A stretch of DNA of 9,341 nucleotides from an uncultured Clostridia bacterium (lineage in GTDB: Bacteria > Bacillota > Clostridia > Oscillospirales > CAG-272): positions 1 to 9,341 of the forward strand of contig CAMZBE010000033.1 of assembly GCA_947304475.1 (NCBI GenBank). The letters run 5' to 3'. Positions within the stretch are counted from its first letter, which is position 1. Each line of letters begins with the position of its first letter. The position numbers and the translations under genes are program-made. The notes beneath the pieces are model-generated. The model did no database searches and was not told the origin of the DNA. It was given only the letters and a program-made list of their open reading frames with translations. Of the stretch, positions 6,342-9,341 are shown piece after piece.

Positions 6342-7299
6342 CCGAAATTCCATAGAAAGACGAGATCGGTTGTTCCGCGATCCCGAGCGCAGCAAAGAAG
6401 GCATTGACGGTCGTCGCCATTTCCTCAGCCGTCATAAAAGTCAGGTTGCAGCGAGGAATCGCCTGTTTTGCGACCGGGAGTTTCGGGAAGATTCCGGCGT
6501 CAACGGCGTACTGCGCGGCAGAGTCAAGGTTTGCGGGTTCCTTCATCCAGTTGATCGACGCCTTGTATTCGGAAAGGAAAGAGGAGATCAGTCCGGAGTG
6601 CTGCGCCGCAAAATCTTTGGATACGACCATGCACCCCTGCACCAGCGGATCGTTTCCGATTTCACCCCACGCCTCGGTCAGGTCGAGCGCGATCGAATAG
6701 GTCTTTGCGCCGTTTTGACTCAGAAGGACCGTAACTTTCGGTTCGGGGAAGAGGATATAGTGCACGTCGGGATCGGTCTGCGCAGCGCCGGGCAGAGTTT
6801 CGAGATCATATTGCATATCAAGGGTGACGTTTTCGATGTGGTTTTCGGTCAGAACGTGCTGTAGGATCAGTTTCGGCGCCTGTTCGGGGACGTAGATGGT
6901 TTTTCCCGCCAGGGAGGACAGGTCGTTTGCAGGGATAGTGGCGCCGTCGTCAGAGAGCAGGTAGAGAACGCCGAGCGTGTTGACGGCGAGCATCGAGAGT
7001 GCGCGGGAACCCGACAGGTTTTTCGAGTAGTTCGGGAAGGCGTTGGTCGGCAGGGCGGCGAGGTCGATATCGCCGTTTGCGTACGCCGCCATAATCTCGA
7101 CCGGGGAATTGTATTTTGTGAAAGTCAGTTTTTCGTTGTCTTTGTTGTCCGCGATCATTTTCGAGAGACCGAGACCGGTCGAACCCGAAAGATAGCCGAC
7201 GCGGACGGTCGTGTCGTCGGTCGTGTTTTTCTTTGCGCAGGATACGAGCGAGACAAGGAGGAGCGCCAGGGTGAGGAGGAGAACGAGTGCTTTTTTCAT
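6325..7299 (-). CDS. ABC transporter substrate-binding lipoprotein, NMT1/SsuA-like
   Basis: A 324-residue extracytoplasmic binding protein. The N-terminus is a lipoprotein signal: MKK, a hydrophobic core (4-19) and lipobox LVSC with lipidated C21. The mature part starts the periplasmic-binding fold with TVRVGYLSGSTGLGLSKMI (31-49), as in the NMT1/SsuA family of organic solute binders. A middle stretch LAGKTIYVPEQAP (130-142) matches the hinge-region pattern of that family. It would deliver its ligand to the permease. The ATG at 7299 has AAAGGAA 7 bases upstream and overlaps the regulator's stop as ATGA, so the two genes are translationally coupled. I cannot predict the ligand: the family includes sulfonate, nitrate, thiamine-precursor and riboflavin-type binders, and no decisive motif is visible. 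Confidence 0.93.
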   Translation of the reverse strand: MKKALVLLLTLALLLVSLVSCAKKNTTDDTTVRVGYLSGSTGLGLSKMIADNKDNEKLTFTKYNSPVEIMAAYANGDIDLAALPTNAFPNYSKNLSGSRALSMLAVNTLGVLYLLSDDGATIPANDLSSLAGKTIYVPEQAPKLILQHVLTENHIENVTLDMQYDLETLPGAAQTDPDVHYILFPEPKVTVLLSQNGAKTYSIALDLTEAWGEIGNDPLVQGCMVVSKDFAAQHSGLISSFLSEYKASINWMKEPANLDSAAQYAVDAGIFPKLPVAKQAIPRCNLTFMTAEEMATTVNAFFAALGIAEQPISSFYGISDDVMQ

Positions 7300-7970
7300 G
7301 ACAGTATTCCTTTCAGTTCAAAACTGTTTTTGATCGTGATAATATTTCCGTCTTTTTCGATGATCCCGCGGGTGAGAAACGAATTGAGAGAGCGATAGAA
7401 CGAAGCGCGGGACAGATTGATGGTTTTGATCAGCGCCGTCACGTTCCGGATTCTGACGCAGCCTCTCTCGTCGGCTTCGTTCAGAAGGAGACAGGCGGTC
7501 TTTTCGTCCGACGTCGCGGCGGAATAATCGCGGACACGACGGTTCAGAAAGACAAGTTTCTCGGAGATGAAGCGAATATAGTTCAACGCCGCTTTAGGAT
7601 AGGCGGTGAACAGACGCGAAAGCGCAATCCCGGCGACGGAGGTGATCCGGCAGTCGGTCTCGGCGACGACGTCGGTAGGGGCGGGACCGTCTGTAAAAAG
7701 GGAAGCGGCGCCGAAACAGTCTCCCGCACGAAGTTGGTTGATCATAACGGGTTTTTCGCCGCCCGTTCGGTAGACCGAAACGCGACCGGACAGAAGAAAG
7801 CATAACCGTCCTCCCGAATCCCCCGCACGGACAACTGCGTCACCCGCGTTATAACGTCGAGTCTCAGGCGAAAGAAGCAAACGAGCGGCGGTGGTTTCAC
7901 CGTCGGTTAACCCCGCAAAAAGAAAGCAGGGATCCGGGAACAAAGAGATTCCGGGCTCTGTCCTGTTCAT
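7296..7970 (-). CDS. Crp/Fnr-family transcriptional regulator leading the ABC operon
   Basis: A 224-residue regulator with an N-terminal cyclic-nucleotide-binding-type beta-roll (about 18-125), a long dimerisation helix (about 126-150) and a C-terminal winged helix (about 177-215, recognition helix SRASFYRSLNSF at 187-198). The phosphate-binding cassette is GDCFGAASLFTDGPAPTDVV. Aligned by eye with E. coli CRP, the cAMP-contacting E72 and R82 become A88 and P98, so it is unlikely to bind cAMP in the usual way. It also lacks the Fnr-type N-terminal cysteine cluster, although cysteines are scattered at 15, 57, 85, 107, 160 and 171. In the recognition helix CRP's E181 is A189, so the target site should differ from TGTGA. 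The start at 7970 has AAAGG 7 bases upstream; the ATG at 7985 lies too near the predicted transcription start. Its ATGA overlap with the binding-protein gene suggests it controls this transporter. Confidence 0.92.
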   Translation of the reverse strand: MNRTEPGISLFPDPCFLFAGLTDGETTAARLLLSPETRRYNAGDAVVRAGDSGGRLCFLLSGRVSVYRTGGEKPVMINQLRAGDCFGAASLFTDGPAPTDVVAETDCRITSVAGIALSRLFTAYPKAALNYIRFISEKLVFLNRRVRDYSAATSDEKTACLLLNEADERGCVRIRNVTALIKTINLSRASFYRSLNSFLTRGIIEKDGNIITIKNSFELKGILS

Positions 7971-7977
7971 ATCTGCG

Positions 7978-7982
7978 CCTTT
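7978..7982 (-). promoter_or_regulatory. Ribosome binding site deciding the Crp/Fnr start
   Basis: AAAGG lies 7 bases before the ATG at 7970. The alternative ATG at 7985 has only a weak GAG upstream and would begin about 12 nt from the predicted transcription start. Confidence 0.6.
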
Positions 7983-7988
7983 CATTTT

Positions 7989-8002
7989 GTCTCATTTGAG
8001 AC
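7989..8002. promoter_or_regulatory. Perfect 6-bp inverted repeat at the start of the Crp/Fnr-ABC operon, candidate operator
   Basis: GTCTCA-TT-TGAGAC is a perfect dyad immediately downstream of the -10 box, covering the predicted start of transcription (about 7997). In that position a bound protein would repress. The obvious candidate is the Crp/Fnr-like product of the first gene, acting on its own operon. The sequence is neither the CRP nor the FNR consensus, which fits the altered recognition helix. Binding is inference. Confidence 0.5.
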
Positions 8003-8003
8003 T

Positions 8004-8032
8004 ATTATAACCGATTTCTTCCGAAATGTCAA
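8004..8032 (-). promoter_or_regulatory. Consensus sigma-A promoter of the Crp/Fnr-ABC operon
   Basis: On the minus strand TTGACA (8032-8027), 17 bases, then TATAAT (8009-8004): both hexamers and the spacing equal the sigma-70/sigma-A consensus. Transcription should begin near 7997. Such a strong core promoter usually needs a repressor, which makes the adjacent palindrome more meaningful. Confidence 0.85.
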
Positions 8033-8067
8033 TACAAATATCGTTGATTTTGAGATAAAGATTCGGG

Positions 8068-8093
8068 CGTGAACACAAAAAACGGTTTTCACG
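8068..8093. repeat. Spaced inverted repeat between divergent promoters
   Basis: CGTGAA (8068-8073) and TTCACG (8088-8093) are inverted 6-bp arms whose centres are 20 bases apart, close to two helical turns. The repeat lies between the Crp/Fnr operon promoter and the cdaA promoter. It could be two half-sites for a dimeric regulator, but arms this short can occur by chance. Confidence 0.25.
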
Positions 8094-8115
8094 TGCGGGA
8101 AAATGAAGAAAAGTC

Positions 8116-8144
8116 TTGTTTTCTTTGAATTTTTATGTTATACT
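8116..8144 (+). promoter_or_regulatory. Predicted sigma-A promoter of cdaA
   Basis: TTGTTT (8116-8121), 17 bases, TATACT (8139-8144), with an extended -10 TGT just before the hexamer. Transcription should start near 8151, leaving a leader of about 70 nt. I see no riboswitch or strong hairpin in that leader. Confidence 0.65.
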
Positions 8145-8205
8145 AAAAATATAAAAAAACCGTGATCTGCCGCATTTTTCAACCTTCTTCGTTTGCGATC
8201 CGATC

Positions 8206-8213
8206 AAAAGGAG
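8206..8213 (+). promoter_or_regulatory. Ribosome binding site that sets the cdaA start
   Basis: AAAAGGAG ends 7 bases before the ATG at 8221. An in-frame GTG at 8215 would be too close to the site, so 8221 is the start. Confidence 0.85.
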
Positions 8214-8220
8214 TGTGTAT

Positions 8221-9111
8221 ATGCCTTTTTCTTTTCTGCTCGCGGGGGGTTTTGACCGTTTTAAGGAGTTTCTCCGCTACGTTCCCTCGCGCCTTTCTTC
8301 CATCGGTATTTTCGACATCCTCGATATCGTTTATCTTGCCGTTATTATGTTCTTCGTTTTCAACTTTTTGCGGCAGAGACGGGTATCGGGGTATCTGATC
8401 GGGATCGCCGTCTGGGCTGCCGCCTACGGTGTCAGTTCGGTTCTGGATCTTCTTGCGGTGAAGACGGTACTCGGAGCGGTCTTCGCAACCGGCGTCATCG
8501 CACTGGTCGTAATCTTCACTCCCGAGATCCGTGAAATGCTCGGCAGAATGGGCACCGACTCTTTCCGCGGGCTGAAAAACCGGATCGTCGGCGACAAGCA
8601 GGGCGGTCAGGTCATTCACGACGAGTCGATCGACGCGGTCTGTCAGGCGGCGGTCGATCTCTCCCGGCTCAAAACCGGCGCGCTGATCGTCTTTCAGCGG
8701 AGCGACTCGCTTGAGGACGTGATCCAGTCGGGCATCGAACTCGACGCGAAGATCTCGCCCTACCTGATCCGCAATATTTTCTTCGATAAATCACCCCTGC
8801 ACGACGGAGCGGTCGTGATCCGCGACCACCGTATCTGCGCCGCCGGTTGCCTGCTTCAACTTTCCCGTCGCAGCGACATTGATCCCTCTCTCGGGACGCG
8901 TCACCGCGCCGCGATCGGTATGAGCGAGAACAGCGACGCCGTGATTATCGTGGTATCCGAGGAGACCGGGATCATCTCGGTCGCCTTCCGTCGCAAGATC
9001 ACACGAAACCTGACGCTTTCGTCGCTGAAAACCTTCCTCTACAAGACCATGCTGAATCAGTTGGACGAACAGACCGAAGACGAGAACGAGGAGATCGAGC
9101 AAGATGTCTGA
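8221..9111 (+). CDS. cdaA: Membrane-bound diadenylate cyclase CdaA
   Basis: CdaA joins two ATP molecules into the second messenger cyclic di-AMP, which controls potassium and osmolyte uptake and cell-wall homeostasis in Bacillota. The protein has 296 residues, a little longer than B. subtilis CdaA. After a short N-terminal stretch, three membrane helices lie at about 33-49, 57-74 and 82-99. The DAC domain (about 135-265) holds the catalytic DGA motif in SPLHDGAVVI (195-197) and the RHR motif in LGTRHRAAIG (227-229), followed by VVSEETG. Active-site motifs are intact, so it should be active. The C-terminal tail is acidic (EQTEDENEEIEQDV). The gene follows its own promoter and overlaps the next gene by 8 bases, as expected for coupling to a partner such as CdaR. 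No glmM is in view; in many Bacillota it lies just beyond cdaR. Confidence 0.97.
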   Translation: MPFSFLLAGGFDRFKEFLRYVPSRLSSIGIFDILDIVYLAVIMFFVFNFLRQRRVSGYLIGIAVWAAAYGVSSVLDLLAVKTVLGAVFATGVIALVVIFTPEIREMLGRMGTDSFRGLKNRIVGDKQGGQVIHDESIDAVCQAAVDLSRLKTGALIVFQRSDSLEDVIQSGIELDAKISPYLIRNIFFDKSPLHDGAVVIRDHRICAAGCLLQLSRRSDIDPSLGTRHRAAIGMSENSDAVIIVVSEETGIISVAFRRKITRNLTLSSLKTFLYKTMLNQLDEQTEDENEEIEQDV

Positions 9112-9341
9112 TAAGGAAAAACGGTTGAACCGCAACGATAACGATAAAAGGGAACAGATCGAACAGACCGAAGAAAAGAGCAGTTTCCGCGTTTTAACGC
9201 AGGTGGTCGCGTTGATTATCTGCCTTTTGCTCTCCTTTACAGTCTGGCTCGTCGTACATTATCGGGCGGACCGGACGAACGATACTCCCGCGTCCGACGG
9301 GGAAGCAGCCTTCGTATATTCGATCGATAATTCGGTTTTAT
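9104..9341 (+). CDS. Membrane-anchored protein downstream of cdaA, possibly CdaR/YbbR-like, truncated by window end
   Basis: Only the first 79 codons are present and no stop is reached. The ATG at 9104 lies inside the last codons of cdaA, with GAGGAG 10 bases upstream. The first 26 residues are very charged (MSDKEKRLNRNDNDKREQ and onward), followed by one membrane helix at about 30-51 (VVALIICLLLSFTVWLVV) and then an extracytoplasmic stretch. In most Bacillota the gene after cdaA is cdaR, an anchored YbbR-domain regulator of CdaA, and the single N-terminal helix fits. No YbbR repeat is inside the visible part, and the long charged cytoplasmic head is not typical of CdaR, so the name rests on position only. 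Confidence 0.6.
   Translation, partial: MSDKEKRLNRNDNDKREQIEQTEEKSSFRVLTQVVALIICLLLSFTVWLVVHYRADRTNDTPASDGEAAFVYSIDNSVL

Noticed and set aside
6193..6864. Plus-strand open frame of 223 codons
   Set aside because: It is antisense to the overlapping permease and binding-protein genes and has no domain or start signal.
8151..8220. Riboswitch (for example ydaO-type c-di-AMP) in the cdaA leader
   Set aside because: The leader is about 70 nt with no strong paired elements or conserved core, too short for that class.

Overview
The window looks like a chromosomal segment of an anaerobic, low-to-mid GC Bacillota (Clostridia-like) genome, possibly from a metagenome. The evidence is a CdaA-type diadenylate cyclase followed by a membrane-anchored gene, an NMT1/SsuA-like lipoprotein ABC cassette, a MurR/RpiR regulator, AAAGGAGG-type ribosome binding sites and sigma-A (TTGACA/TATAAT) promoters. 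Genus cannot be named from this sequence alone. No tRNA, rRNA, CRISPR array, insertion sequence or phage gene was seen.

Layout. (1) Positions 1-3307, minus strand, form one operon read right to left. It holds gltX (glutamyl-tRNA synthetase), then a MurR/RpiR (HTH + SIS) regulator broken by a single-base frameshift near 1514, then the N-terminal 336 codons of an HI0933/BaiN-type FAD oxidoreductase that leaves the window. (2) Positions 3308-3440 are a compact divergent promoter region. The gltX promoter carries a perfect 9-bp inverted repeat over its -10 box, and a back-to-back promoter drives (3) a membrane sensor histidine kinase (3441-4919) with no response regulator beside it. (4) A strong hairpin at 4928-4961 separates the kinase from a convergent minus-strand operon, 7970-4961. 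That operon encodes a Crp/Fnr-type regulator, a substrate-binding lipoprotein, a permease and an ATPase. All four genes overlap end to start, so they are probably translationally coupled. The operon has a consensus promoter (TTGACA, 17 bp, TATAAT) with a palindrome at the predicted start of transcription. (5) On the plus strand, 8221-9341 hold cdaA and the start of a second membrane-anchored gene in the place where cdaR usually sits.

Most genes are ordinary housekeeping or transport genes. The parts most worth a second look are the Crp/Fnr-ABC cassette, whose regulator lacks the cAMP-contacting residues and whose substrate is unknown, the two palindromes over promoters, the frameshifted regulator and the orphan kinase. 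I did not find convincing evidence of a wholly new system.
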